Made by a program: the position numbers and the translations under genes. The notes beneath the pieces were generated by a model. That model did no database searches. It was not told where the DNA came from and saw only the letters and a program-made list of their open reading frames with translations. Below, in pieces: positions 26,830 through 36,573 of a stretch of DNA of 64,000 nucleotides. How positions within the stretch are numbered: position 1 is the first letter of the stretch; every line of letters begins with the position of its first letter. Source of the DNA: Bacteroidota bacterium (lineage in GTDB: Bacteria; Bacteroidota; Bacteroidia; Chitinophagales; Chitinophagaceae); assembly GCA_028876495.1 (NCBI GenBank), contig JAGWRO010000098.1, forward strand, positions 24,795 to 88,794, written 5' to 3'.

Positions 26830-27192
26830 TTATTTGTTCACCAGCAATTCAATGCGGTTTCCAAAAGGGTCAAAAAAAGAAAAGCGTTCCTGTCCCGGAA
26901 TCTGAATTTCCTCTTTAATTTTTACATCATTTCTTTCCAGAATTTCTCTTGCCTCAGTCAAATTTCCAATTTCAAATGCAGGGTGGCGTTTAGATTTATT
27001 AATTTCATTTTCTGTTCCAATATGAAATTGAATATCGGCAACCTGGTACCAAAGACCTCCGTTAGGGATTAATTCTTTAGGTTTCGGAATTTCCTTAAGC
27101 CCGAGAATATCCGTATAAAATCTTCTTGCTTCCATTTCTTTTCCAACGGGAATGCAGATCTGTATATGGTTTAAGCGTTTAAAATTGATCAT
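26830..27192 (-). CDS. VOC (glyoxalase-fold) family protein
   Basis: A 120-residue protein with the two beta-alpha-beta-beta-beta units of the VOC superfamily: it opens with NHIQICIPVGKEMEARRFYTDILGL and ends with RFSFFDPFGNRIELLV. Metal-binding candidates are His9, a mid-protein His and the C-terminal Glu. Members include glyoxalase I, dioxygenases and antibiotic-binding proteins; the substrate cannot be assigned. It is convergent with the Fe-S protein gene, 13 bases away. Confidence 0.85.
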   Translation of the reverse strand: MINFKRLNHIQICIPVGKEMEARRFYTDILGLKEIPKPKELIPNGGLWYQVADIQFHIGTENEINKSKRHPAFEIGNLTEAREILERNDVKIKEEIQIPGQERFSFFDPFGNRIELLVNK

Positions 27193-27255
27193 CCAATTTA
27201 TATATTAAGCGGGTGTAATATCTTTAAATAAAAATCCTAACTATTTGTTCGATTA

Positions 27256-28896
27256 CTATGATAAAGTGTTCAATAATTTAAAAGAATCACCATCAAATAA
27301 TCCCTTGTCACTCAATTTTAAATGAGGAATTACCAGCAACGCCATAAAAGATAAAGTCATAAAAGGTGCCGATAATTGAGAGCCGAGTTCTTTTGCTGCA
27401 GCATCAATATTTGTGTACATCTCAGCCACTTTGTAACCATCTTCATCACTCATTAATCCTGCAACGGGCAAAGGCAAAATTTGATTAAAAGAAGGATTGG
27501 AAAAATCAGCAACACTCACTCCACCTTTCTTTTCAATAATTAAATTTACTGCTTCGCAAATACTTTCATCATCTACACCCACAGTAATAATATTATGACT
27601 GTCGTGGGCGACTGATGAAGCAATAGCGCCATTTTTTAAGCCAAAGTTTTTTATGAAAGCTATAGAAACAAGCGCATCATGATAACGGTTGATTACAGCC
27701 ATTTTTAAAATATCCTTTTCAATATCACTTTCATAAAAACCGTTCACAGATTTAGGAGAAACAGAAAGCTTATTCGTAATTAACTGCCCATCCAATGCCT
27801 CTATTACATCCCCGCTAAAATCAGTATTTGAAATCTTAAAATCTTTCGGCTTTTTCTTCGAACAGTTAAAATTATTAATTACTGAAGCAGGTTTGGTTTT
27901 TATTTTTGACACTCCGTTTTCCGCAACCAACTCACCATTTATATATGTAGCTTTTACTTTAAAATCTTTTAAGTTTTCTACCACAATAATATCAGCAGGA
28001 TCACCTTCTTTTAATAAACCAACATTCATTCTGTAATGTTCAACAGGATTTATACAAGACGCTTTCAGCACTTTGAAAACATCAATTCCTTTTGCAACCG
28101 CTCTCCTGCAAAGTTCATTGATATGGCTTTTCACCAAATTATCCGGATGTTTATCATCACTACAAAACATGATTTCATCTTCATGATCGTTCAGCAAATC
28201 AATTAAGGCTTCAAAATTTTTTGCCGCACTTCCTTCCCGAATCAGGATTTTCATTCCATACTTTAATTTACCCAAGGCTTCTTCTGCAGTGAAACATTCA
28301 TGATCAGTACTGATGCCGGCTTCAATATATTTTTTAGCATCTTCACCCATTAATCCCGGCGCATGTCCATCAACAGGCTTATTATATTTTTTGGCTGAAT
28401 CAATTTTAGAAAAAACTTCTTCGTCATTATTTAACACTCCCGGAAAATTCATCATTTCACTTAAATAAAGAATTTCATTTTTAGCTAAAAGCTTATCTAC
28501 TGCAGCAGCAGCAAGCATAGCTCCGGCAGTTTCAAAAACAGTTGCCGGCACACAACTTGGCGCGCCAAAATTGAATTTAAAAGGAACTGTCTTGCCATTT
28601 TCGATCATATATTCAACGCCTTCTATTCCACAAACATTGGCAATTTCATGAGGATCACTAATCGTTGCCACGGTACCATGAACGACCGCCAGTTTTGCAA
28701 ATTCTGACGGAATAAGCATTGAACTTTCTATGTGTACATGGGCATCAATAAAGCCGGGCATTATAAAAGGACCATCTTTCGGGGTATCACCCAGTTTTTC
28801 GACAGATTGAATTTTCCCCTGTGCAACAGTTACTTCACCATAAAATATTTCTTTCGATTTTAAATCAACAATATTTCCTTTAACCTTTACGCTCAT
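27256..28896 (-). CDS. ade: Adenine deaminase
   Basis: Converts adenine to hypoxanthine and ammonia in purine salvage. The 546 residues form an amidohydrolase TIM barrel with the metal motif [14 protein letters not shown], a second site in VDGHAPGL, and [11 protein letters not shown]. The C-terminal part has [17 protein letters not shown], typical of the Ade family (bacterial type, unrelated to adenosine deaminase). It ends the - strand unit that begins with the L,D-transpeptidase gene (gap of 6 bases), so the two are probably co-transcribed. Confidence 0.95.
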   Translation of the reverse strand: MSVKVKGNIVDLKSKEIFYGEVTVAQGKIQSVEKLGDTPKDGPFIMPGFIDAHVHIESSMLIPSEFAKLAVVHGTVATISDPHEIANVCGIEGVEYMIENGKTVPFKFNFGAPSCVPATVFETAGAMLAAAAVDKLLAKNEILYLSEMMNFPGVLNNDEEVFSKIDSAKKYNKPVDGHAPGLMGEDAKKYIEAGISTDHECFTAEEALGKLKYGMKILIREGSAAKNFEALIDLLNDHEDEIMFCSDDKHPDNLVKSHINELCRRAVAKGIDVFKVLKASCINPVEHYRMNVGLLKEGDPADIIVVENLKDFKVKATYINGELVAENGVSKIKTKPASVINNFNCSKKKPKDFKISNTDFSGDVIEALDGQLITNKLSVSPKSVNGFYESDIEKDILKMAVINRYHDALVSIAFIKNFGLKNGAIASSVAHDSHNIITVGVDDESICEAVNLIIEKKGGVSVADFSNPSFNQILPLPVAGLMSDEDGYKVAEMYTNIDAAAKELGSQLSAPFMTLSFMALLVIPHLKLSDKGLFDGDSFKLLNTLS

Positions 28897-28902
28897 GGTA
28901 AT

Positions 28903-30597
28903 TTAAAATGATTTATCCGCAAAAAATTTCTCTTCTAAAAATTGGTCTTTATTATAAATATCATCGTAAAAAACAATTTTATTATTTGTTGCATCACAGG
29001 TAAAATATTCTATATAAAGCGGCAATCGTTTTTTTACTATAATTGTCTTTCTATCTTCATTGGCAACCCAGGTTTTAATGGAATCAGCATTGTAAGAAAC
29101 ACGCTGACCTTTTTTGGTGGCAAGGCTATCGTTTTTAGCAATGTAAAAAGCCACTGCCTCCCAATTTTGGACCCGCACACAGCCGTGACTTAAAGCGCGA
29201 TATGTATTCGAGAATAAATAACGTTGGTTGGTATCGTGCAGATACACAAAGTATGGATTACTAAAATTAAATTTAAAAATGCCTAGCGCATTTTCATACC
29301 CACTTAGCTGAACAATTTTCCATGGAATACCGTTTGTGTATTTTGCCCATTTCACTTTGTAAGGGTCAACCTGATTTCCGTGATAATCTACCAATACAAA
29401 CCCTTTGGCAGCAAGATATCCAGGGTTCACTTTTAAAGCAGGCAGAATATCCTTTTTAATAATACTTTCAGGTATTGTCCAATTGGGATATGTAACCATG
29501 TTAGAAATGGCTGATGTAAGAAGAGGCGTAGGAGTTGTCGGTTTTCCCACAATCACTTTTGATTCTACCACTACACTATCATTATCCCAGACCCTTAACC
29601 CAAAAGCCGGGATATTCACCATCAGGTATTTTTCAGGAAGTTGAGGAAGTTCTTTGTAACGGTCAAGCGTAACCGCAATTCTCCTGAATTTTTCATAATC
29701 ATAAGAATTTAAAGAACTAACTGTTTGCTCACCAACCTTACCATCTGCAGTAAGTTTATGTTTTTTCTGGTATTTTTTTATTTCTTTACTCAGGGTGACA
29801 GAATCGGGCAATTCTGTTGAATCGCTTCCAATGCCGGATTGCAACAAACGCTTATGAAGATCTTTATAAAATTGCAAAGTATCGATGTATGGAAAATTTA
29901 TATAAGCATATTTTTGAGTATCCATATTATCAACAAAATCCGGCAGCATTTCTTTTAAAGAAGCATAATAAATATTCTTAGGTTCAACGCTGTCAAAAGT
30001 TGCAGTAAGATTACCTGATGCAAGAGCTTCATTAAATTTTGGAATAAAAAAAGAGTCTGCTGCATTTTCCTTCGAAACAATTGAAACACTATCATCCAGT
30101 AATCTTCCTTCTTTTAAGTCTTTCAACGTTTTCATAAAAGCATCTGTCAGCATCAGGTCTGCCCTTGTCCATACTACAGCATCCATTCTTGTCAATGAAT
30201 CAGTTTCAATTTTTGATCTCAATTTTTTCAATTCGTTGAAATGATAATCTTCAGGATACAAACCGTAATACTTTGATTTTTTTATAAACTGAAACATTGA
30301 GTCAGCTATGGGATTCCAGGTTTCAGTTTTACTCCAAACTCCTTTAAAATCATTTTTACTGTAAAATGCATTTACAAATTTGAATTGTGCAAGTTGTATA
30401 GAGTCACCGATACTTCCATTGGAGGTGCTTGCAAAATCGAGAACAGATTTGATATTATCAGAAATCTGGTCATCCATTTTTTCCGGAACCTTCACAATTT
30501 CTTTTTGCTTTATCGTCTTGTGATTATTACATGCCACAAAGAAGCAAAGCGTTATCAGAATTAAAAGTATTTTTATAGAATTCAATTTATGAAGCAT
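28903..30597 (-). CDS. L,D-transpeptidase (YcbB-like lipoprotein)
   Basis: A 564-residue periplasmic enzyme that makes meso-diaminopimelate cross-links in peptidoglycan or attaches proteins to it. The N-terminus is a lipoprotein signal (ILLILITLCFFVAC, lipidated Cys). A helical scaffold domain, a peptidoglycan-binding repeat (KYQKKHKLTADGKVGEQTVSSL) and a YkuD catalytic domain with SHGCVRVQNWEAVAFYI follow in order. The Cys in SHGCVR is the nucleophile. The layout is that of E. coli YcbB (LdtD). Divergent from the VanX-like gene 31 bases away. Confidence 0.93.
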   Translation of the reverse strand: MLHKLNSIKILLILITLCFFVACNNHKTIKQKEIVKVPEKMDDQISDNIKSVLDFASTSNGSIGDSIQLAQFKFVNAFYSKNDFKGVWSKTETWNPIADSMFQFIKKSKYYGLYPEDYHFNELKKLRSKIETDSLTRMDAVVWTRADLMLTDAFMKTLKDLKEGRLLDDSVSIVSKENAADSFFIPKFNEALASGNLTATFDSVEPKNIYYASLKEMLPDFVDNMDTQKYAYINFPYIDTLQFYKDLHKRLLQSGIGSDSTELPDSVTLSKEIKKYQKKHKLTADGKVGEQTVSSLNSYDYEKFRRIAVTLDRYKELPQLPEKYLMVNIPAFGLRVWDNDSVVVESKVIVGKPTTPTPLLTSAISNMVTYPNWTIPESIIKKDILPALKVNPGYLAAKGFVLVDYHGNQVDPYKVKWAKYTNGIPWKIVQLSGYENALGIFKFNFSNPYFVYLHDTNQRYLFSNTYRALSHGCVRVQNWEAVAFYIAKNDSLATKKGQRVSYNADSIKTWVANEDRKTIIVKKRLPLYIEYFTCDATNNKIVFYDDIYNKDQFLEEKFFADKSF

Positions 30598-30628
30598 AGA
30601 TAGCTTTAGCTTTTAAACTTATAAAAGG

Positions 30629-31372
30629 ATGAACAGGATTTATAAAATAAAATATTGTATTAAAATAGCTGTAATAGTTTTCTTTATCAATTTTACAGGG
30701 TTCAACATTGTTTCAGCTCAATCAAAAATAGGTAATAAGTATGGATTGCATATAATAAACAACACCAAAATTTTGCAAAAAGAAATTGAAGAAGATCCTG
30801 CAAATGATATGGTAAACCTACAAAATTTTATTCCTTCAATCAAGTTGGATTTAAAATATGCTACTATTCAAAACTTTATGCACCAGAAATTGTACCCTCC
30901 GATAAAAACCACCTTTTTGCGTAAACCAGCAGCGGTGAATTTAAAGAAGGTGGTTGAAGAACTTAAGAAACAAAATTTATCAGTGAAGATTTTTGATGCC
31001 TACAGGCCTTATTCAATAACAGAGAAAATGTGGGAAAAAGTAAAAGACGACCGATATGCTGCAGATCCGGCAAAAGGAAGTGGTCATAATCGCGGGGCTG
31101 CTGTTGATTTAACTTTGATTGATTTGAAAACAGGCAAAGAGTTACCCATGGGAACCGGATTCGATAACTTTAGTGACACGGCTCATCCCGATTTTACAGG
31201 TCTTCAGGCAGAAGTACTTAAGCACAGAAATTTACTAAAGAGAGTAATGGAAGAAAATGGCTTTAAGCAGTTGAGTACAGAATGGTGGCACTTTTATCTT
31301 CCCAATTCTTCCTCGTTTGAATTATTGGATATTTCCTTCGGGGAACTTAAAAAAATGGATAAGAGGAATTAA
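30629..31372 (+). CDS. D-Ala-D-Ala dipeptidase, VanX/DdpX family
   Basis: A 247-residue zinc peptidase with a signal peptide (IAVIVFFINFTGFNIVSAQ). The zinc and catalytic residues appear as SGHNRGAAVDLT (His, Asp) and STEWWHFYLPN (Glu, His), and FDAYRPYS is also typical. In most Bacteroidota such enzymes act in peptidoglycan turnover and not in vancomycin resistance; no vanH or vanA gene is near. The 3' end overlaps the convergent YkgJ-family gene by 4 bases. Confidence 0.93.
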   Translation: MNRIYKIKYCIKIAVIVFFINFTGFNIVSAQSKIGNKYGLHIINNTKILQKEIEEDPANDMVNLQNFIPSIKLDLKYATIQNFMHQKLYPPIKTTFLRKPAAVNLKKVVEELKKQNLSVKIFDAYRPYSITEKMWEKVKDDRYAADPAKGSGHNRGAAVDLTLIDLKTGKELPMGTGFDNFSDTAHPDFTGLQAEVLKHRNLLKRVMEENGFKQLSTEWWHFYLPNSSSFELLDISFGELKKMDKRN

Positions 31373-31872
31373 GCCTTTAATTTTTCTTTCATTTTTTCAA
31401 CCATCAACATGGTGGCAGGACAATATTCAATATTCTGGCTGTGAATATAAAAATAATCAGTAGCCGGGCGTTTGTGGAAGTGAGGGAAATCAGCACAATC
31501 TGCCGGCCGTATTTCATAAATCGTACACATGTTGGTTTTCATATCGAGGAACTGGCAAGGTTGCGAACGGTTCATCCAGTCGTTGTCTTTTTTTTCACGA
31601 TACAACCATTTTTCTTTAAAATCTTTTGGCCGCATTCCCAGGTGTGCCGATATTCTTTTTATATCCGCATTTGTATAGGTAGGGCTCATTACCTTGCAAC
31701 AATTAGCGCAACTTAAACAGCTCACTTCTTTCCAAACCTTTTTTTCGATATCTTCCATCAACACATCCAGATTTTTAGGCGGATTATTTTCAGTGCGTGT
31801 GATGAAATATCTCAATGATCTTCGGTTAAGGTCGAATTTCTTTTTTAGTTTTTTTAAGTTAATAGTTTCCAT
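31369..31872 (-). CDS. YkgJ-family cysteine cluster protein
   Basis: A 167-residue protein with the family Cys pattern: CLSCANCCKVMSPTYT, then CQFLDMKTNMCTIYEIRPADC and a final Cys in EYCPATM. These cysteines probably bind zinc or an Fe-S cluster. The function of the family is unknown. The ORF has no membrane segment and starts with a basic helix (INLKKLKKKFDLNRRSLR). Confidence 0.88.
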   Translation of the reverse strand: METINLKKLKKKFDLNRRSLRYFITRTENNPPKNLDVLMEDIEKKVWKEVSCLSCANCCKVMSPTYTNADIKRISAHLGMRPKDFKEKWLYREKKDNDWMNRSQPCQFLDMKTNMCTIYEIRPADCADFPHFHKRPATDYFYIHSQNIEYCPATMLMVEKMKEKLKA

Positions 31873-31978
31873 GAAATAAAAGGTAGAAAGCGAATGGCGG
31901 ATTTTTAAGGCAGTAAAAGTAGTGCTATTTTAATTTAATTTCACAGAAACAATTCGTCTTAATCAACTTTATTTTATA

Positions 31979-31996
31979 CAGTAAATCAACAAATAA
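31979..31996 (+). repeat. Intergenic CAGTAAAC motif, copy before xerD
   Basis: CAGTAAATCAACAAATAA, two changes from the 4427 copy, ending 25 bases before the xerD ATG. Spacing to the gene resembles the ilvD and ilvC copies. Confidence 0.5.
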
Positions 31997-32021
31997 TTCA
32001 ATTTCTTAAAAAGCAGCTTTA

Positions 32022-32927
32022 ATGTGGGAAGCATATAAAAAAGGGTTCAAAGCTTATTTACAACTGGAAAAATCTTTATCAGAAAATTCCGTGGAAGCTT
32101 ATGTACATGATATTGAAAAATTCACTCAATTTCTTGTAATAAGTAAAGGAGAAAAAAGCCCGAAAGAAATTGAACTAATTGATTTTGAAAGTTTTTTAAA
32201 ATGGATCAACGAATTAGGAATGACACCCGCATCGCAGGCGCGAATAATTTCCGGATTGCGCAGTTTTTATAAGTTTTGTATACAGGAACAAATTTCCCAA
32301 ACCGATCCCACGGCATTATTGGAAGCGCCCAAACTTGCCAGGCATCTTCCTGACACATTAAGTTATAATGAGATAGAAAAAATAATTTCAGCCATCGATT
32401 TAAGTACCCAGGAAGGAATGAGAAATAAAGCGATCATTGAAACCCTTTATAGTTGTGGCTTACGGGTTTCTGAACTGGTGAATTTAAAGTTATCTTGTCT
32501 TTATTTTGATGTTGGATATGTGCGCATTACAGGCAAAGGAGATAAAGAAAGGCTGGTTCCAATTGGCAGTTCGGCTATTAAATATATAATGATCTACCTC
32601 GAAAATATTCGGGTACACATGGAAGTTATACCAGGAAATGAAGATGCTGTTTTTTTAAACAGAAGAGGAAGAAAGCTTTCGCGTGTTATGATATTTATGA
32701 TCATAAAAGAAGCAGCGAAAAAAGCGGGAATTTCCAAAAGCATTTCACCACATACCTTTCGGCACTCTTTTGCTACTCATCTTGTAGAAGGAGGTGCAGA
32801 TCTTAGGGCGGTGCAGGAAATGCTGGGTCATGAAAGCATTACTACTACTGAAATTTATACGCATCTTGACCGGGAATATTTAAGAGATACTTTGCAACAA
32901 TATCATCCGGCTTTTAAGGGAAAGTAA
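32022..32927 (+). CDS. xerD: Site-specific tyrosine recombinase XerD
   Basis: Resolves chromosome dimers at dif together with a partner recombinase and FtsK (ftsK lies at 36574). The 301 residues have the SAM-like N-terminal domain (EKSLSENSVEAYVHDIEKF) and the catalytic domain with Arg in YSCGLRVSEL, Lys in TGKGDKERLVP, HxxR in SPHTFRHSFATH, His in LGHESITTTEIYTH, and the nucleophile Tyr in that same segment. Length and motif spacing are those of chromosomal XerD and not of integrases. No dif-like site was recognised near it. Confidence 0.93.
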   Translation: MWEAYKKGFKAYLQLEKSLSENSVEAYVHDIEKFTQFLVISKGEKSPKEIELIDFESFLKWINELGMTPASQARIISGLRSFYKFCIQEQISQTDPTALLEAPKLARHLPDTLSYNEIEKIISAIDLSTQEGMRNKAIIETLYSCGLRVSELVNLKLSCLYFDVGYVRITGKGDKERLVPIGSSAIKYIMIYLENIRVHMEVIPGNEDAVFLNRRGRKLSRVMIFMIIKEAAKKAGISKSISPHTFRHSFATHLVEGGADLRAVQEMLGHESITTTEIYTHLDREYLRDTLQQYHPAFKGK

Positions 32928-32943
32928 ATTATTTAAAAAGGAA

Positions 32944-33747
32944 TTAGCCGGAGGTGCCGTTTTCTTCAACAATTGTTAACTGAGGTTCCTTTTTAAAAAG
33001 AGTATCATAATTCTTTACCCGCCTGCGATAGTTTTTAAACATGCTCATCCACTTCAACTTCAATACGCCAAATATTCCTTCTTTAACTATCCCTTTATTC
33101 ATTTTTGAAACACCATATTGGCGGTCTATAAAAGTGATCGGAACTTCTTTTATTTTAAAACCAAGTTTCCATGTAGCAAATTTCATTTCTATCTGGAAAG
33201 CATATCCCACAAAACTGATTTTATCGAAATTTATGGCTTCTAAAACGTAATTTCTGTAACATACAAAACCGGCTGTAGGATCTTTTATCGGCATAAAAGT
33301 TATCAGCCTTGTATAAATGGACGCACCCTTAGAAATACCTATCCTCAGGGCCGGCCAGTTTTCTACTTTACCACCTCTCACATAACGGGAACCAACAGCT
33401 ACATCAGCACCCTCATATTTACAGGCCCGGTATAATTTATCTAAATCTTTTGGGTTATGCGAAAAATCACAATCCATTTCAAAAATAAAACGATACCCTC
33501 TGTCCATAGCCCATTTAAATCCATGAATATAAGCGGTACCAAGGCCCAATTTCCCTCTTCTTTCTTCCAAAAATAATTTTCCCGGATAATTAGCAAAAAG
33601 GGTTTTTACAATTTCAGCAGTCCCATCAGGCGAACTGTCATCAATAATAAGAATGTGGAAATCTTGCTGTAGATCAAATACGGTTTTCAGTAAGAGACGA
33701 ACATTTTCCCTTTCATTATAAGTAGGTACAATTAGAAGTTTTTCCAA
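32944..33747 (-). CDS. Polyprenol-phosphate mannosyltransferase (GT2)
   Basis: A 267-residue family 2 glycosyltransferase. It has VPTYNERENV at the N-terminus, the nucleotide-binding IIDDSSPDGTA and MDCDFSHNP (DxD-like) motifs, GSRYVRGG, and the DPTAGFVCYR segment of dolichyl- or polyprenol-phosphate mannose synthases. A strongly basic C-terminal stretch (KNYRRRVKNY) probably binds the membrane; there is no transmembrane helix. It likely makes a lipid-linked sugar for glycosylation of surface proteins, but the sugar is an inference. Confidence 0.88.
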   Translation of the reverse strand: MEKLLIVPTYNERENVRLLLKTVFDLQQDFHILIIDDSSPDGTAEIVKTLFANYPGKLFLEERRGKLGLGTAYIHGFKWAMDRGYRFIFEMDCDFSHNPKDLDKLYRACKYEGADVAVGSRYVRGGKVENWPALRIGISKGASIYTRLITFMPIKDPTAGFVCYRNYVLEAINFDKISFVGYAFQIEMKFATWKLGFKIKEVPITFIDRQYGVSKMNKGIVKEGIFGVLKLKWMSMFKNYRRRVKNYDTLFKKEPQLTIVEENGTSG

Positions 33748-33817
33748 ATATGGCTCTGTATTTGAAATGAAATTACTATTTTATTTGTTATCGTTTTTCA
33801 AAAACGGTTTAAGCGGT

Positions 33818-34585
33818 TTATTTCTTTAGGAGGGTACGATTGAAAATTTCCGTTAATTTTTGTTTCGTATGTAACGGAAAATCTCCCTTCATCATCCAAT
33901 CATAGTATTGAGGTTCAGCCTTCAAAACCTGCGCAACACTACGGCCTTTATGTTTGCCAAAATTAAATACTTCCACGTCATTTTCGATTACAAATCTACG
34001 TGCAAAATCAACATATTTTTCTTCTCCTGTAAATTGAAGTACTGTATCAAGTGTCTCTCCCAAATGCTCGTATCTTTCCAACTGGGCTTCCAGAATTTCC
34101 CAGGTTGCGGTGGCATCAACTTCGGCTGAGTGTGCATCTATCAATTCCTTCTCACAATAAAACTTATAAGCCGCTGCCAGTGTCCTTTTTTCCATCATGT
34201 GAAAAATTGTTTGTACATCCAACATTCTTCTGTCTGTCATATCCAAAGAAATACCAGCCCTTAAAAATTCTTCCATTAATAATGGAATATCAAACCTGTT
34301 GGAATTATAACCTGAAAGATCCGCATTATCAATAAACTGTTTCAGTTCATTTGCTATTTCTTTAAAAGTAGGCGCATCTTTTACTTTATCATCTGTAATT
34401 CCATGAATATCACTGCTAACTTGGGGGATGGGCATTTGCGGATTTATCAATTTGTGCTTTACCACTTTTGTCTTATCCGGTAAAATTTTAATAATCGCAA
34501 TCTCAACGATCCGGTCAATTGCAATGTTCATCCCGGTAGTTTCAAGGTCAATAAATACGATTGGTCGCGATAATTGTAATGCCAT
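33818..34585 (-). CDS. 3'-5' exonuclease, DnaQ-like
   Basis: A 255-residue DEDDh exonuclease. The acidic residues are in VFIDLETTGMN (ExoI), GYNSNRFDIPLLMEEF (ExoII) and DAHSAEVDATATWE (ExoIII, with the catalytic His). The C-terminal 60 residues form a separate small module (FNFGKHKGRSVAQVLKAEPQYYDWMMKGDF) found in other nucleases and helicases. It may be a proofreading or repair enzyme; the replicative epsilon subunit cannot be excluded. It precedes nothing obvious in operon terms; the Mpl gene lies 20 bases upstream. Confidence 0.9.
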   Translation of the reverse strand: MALQLSRPIVFIDLETTGMNIAIDRIVEIAIIKILPDKTKVVKHKLINPQMPIPQVSSDIHGITDDKVKDAPTFKEIANELKQFIDNADLSGYNSNRFDIPLLMEEFLRAGISLDMTDRRMLDVQTIFHMMEKRTLAAAYKFYCEKELIDAHSAEVDATATWEILEAQLERYEHLGETLDTVLQFTGEEKYVDFARRFVIENDVEVFNFGKHKGRSVAQVLKAEPQYYDWMMKGDFPLHTKQKLTEIFNRTLLKK

Positions 34586-34605
34586 ATTGGATTAAAAGTT
34601 TAAGA

Positions 34606-35955
34606 TTATATGTTTAAAGTGGTCAAAATATTCATTCCATCATAGTTGCCACTGCTCATAAATAGAAAGTTCGTATTATTAAAACTATAACTTTTTAATT
34701 TTTCTTCTAAATTTTTTCTTTCCGTTATTACTTCCAGGTTTTCTTTTTGAAAACCATTTTTCACTACCTCAGGTTCTAAAAAATTCATTCTTTTCAATTC
34801 AAGCGCGTGTTTACTGTAAAAAATAATAGCTTCATCCGCCTTATCCATCGCTCCTTTATACTCTGACATAAAATTTTTATCGAGGCTGCTAAATGTATGC
34901 AATTCCAATACGGCAATTAATTTTTTATCAGGAAATTGCTCTTTTACCGCGTTAATACTCGCTTTCACTTTGCTTGGCGCATGCGCAAAATCCCTGTAAA
35001 TATTACAATTATTTTTTTGCGCAACTAATTCAAGCCTTTTTGCCGCTCCCTCAAAGGTTGCAATTGCCTTTGCAAATGCTTCGTCTTCCATTCCCAATTC
35101 TTTACATACCAGATAAGCGGCCTGCAAATTTAAAAGATTATGGTTACCAAAAACTTTTAAATCTGTTTTTGAATTTCCTACATCTACTGTTGTAATTCCA
35201 TTTACGATCGTATGCTGCGGAAGTGAGTAAGGAATATAATTCAGGTCTTTCCTTGCATTCTTTTCAACAAGGTCTTTCAATACCTCATCGGTTTCATTAT
35301 AGATTAAAAAGCCATTTTTTTTAAATTTATTAATGAAAATAACAAACTGTTCCAGGTAAAAATCAAAAGTGGGGAACACATTGATATGATCCCATGCAAT
35401 ACCGGTTAATACAGCAATATGAGGAAAGAGAAAATGAAATTTAGGCCTTCTTTCTATCGTACTAGCCGGATATTCATCAGCCTCGCAAACGATAACCGGC
35501 GCATCGGTTATTTTTACACTTTGATCAAACCCGTACAATGAAGCACCTACTAAGTAATCAAAATCAAAATTCATATTTTTTAATGCATGCATGATCATAG
35601 CGGTAGTGGTAGTTTTACCATGGCTTCCTCCCACGGCTATTCTCTTTTTATGAAGGCTTTCATGAAAAATATATTCGGGGAACGAATAAATTTTTAAACC
35701 CAGCTCTTTCGCTTTTGCAAGTTCAGGATTGTCTTGTTTTGCATGCATACCTAATATAACAGCATTAATATCTTTTGTAACCAACCCGGGAAACCAGCCA
35801 TTCCTTGCGGGCAACAGTCCTTCTTTTTTAAGATTACCGGCTGCCGGTTCAAATATCTCATCATCACTACCTGTTACCTCATAACCTTTGCGCTTTAAGG
35901 CAATAGCCAACTGGTGCATTACACTTCCTCCTATGGAAATAAAATGGATACGCAT
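34606..35955 (-). CDS. mpl: UDP-MurNAc:tripeptide ligase Mpl
   Basis: Recycles peptidoglycan by joining UDP-MurNAc to the recovered L-Ala-D-Glu-mDAP tripeptide. The 449 residues have the Mur-ligase layout: N-terminal nucleotide domain (IHFISIGGSVMHQLAIALKRKGYEV), ATP loop GGSHGKTTTTAM, then CEADEYPAS, AWDHINVFPT and the C-terminal domain (RDFAHAPSKVKASI, SSGNYDGM). The HxxHAP pattern separates Mpl from MurC. The neighbours also act on the cell wall or DNA. Length is normal. Confidence 0.92.
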   Translation of the reverse strand: MRIHFISIGGSVMHQLAIALKRKGYEVTGSDDEIFEPAAGNLKKEGLLPARNGWFPGLVTKDINAVILGMHAKQDNPELAKAKELGLKIYSFPEYIFHESLHKKRIAVGGSHGKTTTTAMIMHALKNMNFDFDYLVGASLYGFDQSVKITDAPVIVCEADEYPASTIERRPKFHFLFPHIAVLTGIAWDHINVFPTFDFYLEQFVIFINKFKKNGFLIYNETDEVLKDLVEKNARKDLNYIPYSLPQHTIVNGITTVDVGNSKTDLKVFGNHNLLNLQAAYLVCKELGMEDEAFAKAIATFEGAAKRLELVAQKNNCNIYRDFAHAPSKVKASINAVKEQFPDKKLIAVLELHTFSSLDKNFMSEYKGAMDKADEAIIFYSKHALELKRMNFLEPEVVKNGFQKENLEVITERKNLEEKLKSYSFNNTNFLFMSSGNYDGMNILTTLNI

Positions 35956-36039
35956 AATTTTTAAATCTATTTTACGTTAATTAATGCTAAAGTTCGAAAT
36001 ATAATTGGTTTTTACTTATTTACATTAAAATCGTTGTTT

Positions 36040-36047
36040 TAAATTTG
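36040..36047 (+). promoter_or_regulatory. Promoter -7 element before the small lipoprotein gene
   Basis: An exact TAnnTTTG match (TAAATTTG) lies 28 bases before the ATG at 36076. No clear TTTG at the expected -33 distance was found, so the promoter is only half supported. Confidence 0.5.
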
Positions 36048-36075
36048 CAAAATAATATCCATTAAACCATTATCT

Positions 36076-36189
36076 ATGAAAAAATTGTTTCTTCTGCTGG
36101 TATTTATTTGCCTTTTGGTTTTTACCATGTCTTCCTGCAGCAGTTCTCGCAAAACCGGATGTCCGATGACTGAAGGTATTATTCATTAA
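36076..36189 (+). CDS. Small lipoprotein of 37 residues
   Basis: A 37-residue frame: basic N-terminus (MKKL), hydrophobic stretch (FLLLVFICLLVFT), then a lipobox-like MSSC. The mature part would be only 17 residues, with a cysteine in RKTGCPMTEG. A good -7 element sits just upstream and ytxJ follows after 20 bases. The length and signal fit a real small envelope protein, but it was not checked against relatives. Its job is unknown. Confidence 0.65.
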   Translation: MKKLFLLLVFICLLVFTMSSCSSSRKTGCPMTEGIIH

Positions 36190-36209
36190 TATTCTTTTTT
36201 TGAAAAAGT

Positions 36210-36545
36210 ATGAACTGGATTCCATTGCAAGATGAAAAGCAACTTGACGAAATCGTTGCAAATTCAAATACTATTCCACAAGTAATCTTTAAACACAGCA
36301 CCCGTTGTGCGGTAAGCAGTATGGCTAAGAATCGACTTGATAGAAAGGAAGCTCCTGAGGGAGTTAATTTCTATATTCTTGATTTGATAAGGCATAGAAA
36401 TATATCTAATAGAATTGCCAGTGACTTTGGTGTTTCCCATCAATCCCCGCAGGTGCTGGTAATAAATAACGGCGAATGTATTTATAATGAAAGCCACAGC
36501 GGAATTATATTTGATGAGATTGAAGCAGCAGCCATGCAAAAATAG
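36210..36545 (+). CDS. ytxJ: Bacillithiol-system redox protein YtxJ
   Basis: A 111-residue thioredoxin-fold protein. The family pattern is kept: IFKHSTRCAVSSMAKNRL with a single active-site Cys, FYILDLIRHRNISNRIASDFGVSHQSPQVLVI with the cis-Pro, and an ENG-like ending. YtxJ is presumed to be a monothiol bacilliredoxin that removes bacillithiol from proteins. The ypdA gene at 58829 in the same window supports bacillithiol use by this organism, though the synthesis genes (bshABC) are not here. Confidence 0.9.
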   Translation: MNWIPLQDEKQLDEIVANSNTIPQVIFKHSTRCAVSSMAKNRLDRKEAPEGVNFYILDLIRHRNISNRIASDFGVSHQSPQVLVINNGECIYNESHSGIIFDEIEAAAMQK

Positions 36546-36573
36546 AAATTCAGTCTTTTTCCTCGTTTACTGT

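Noticed and set aside
31873..33000. dif site near xerD
   Set aside because: No 28-base dif-like sequence with a palindromic pair of half-sites was recognised.
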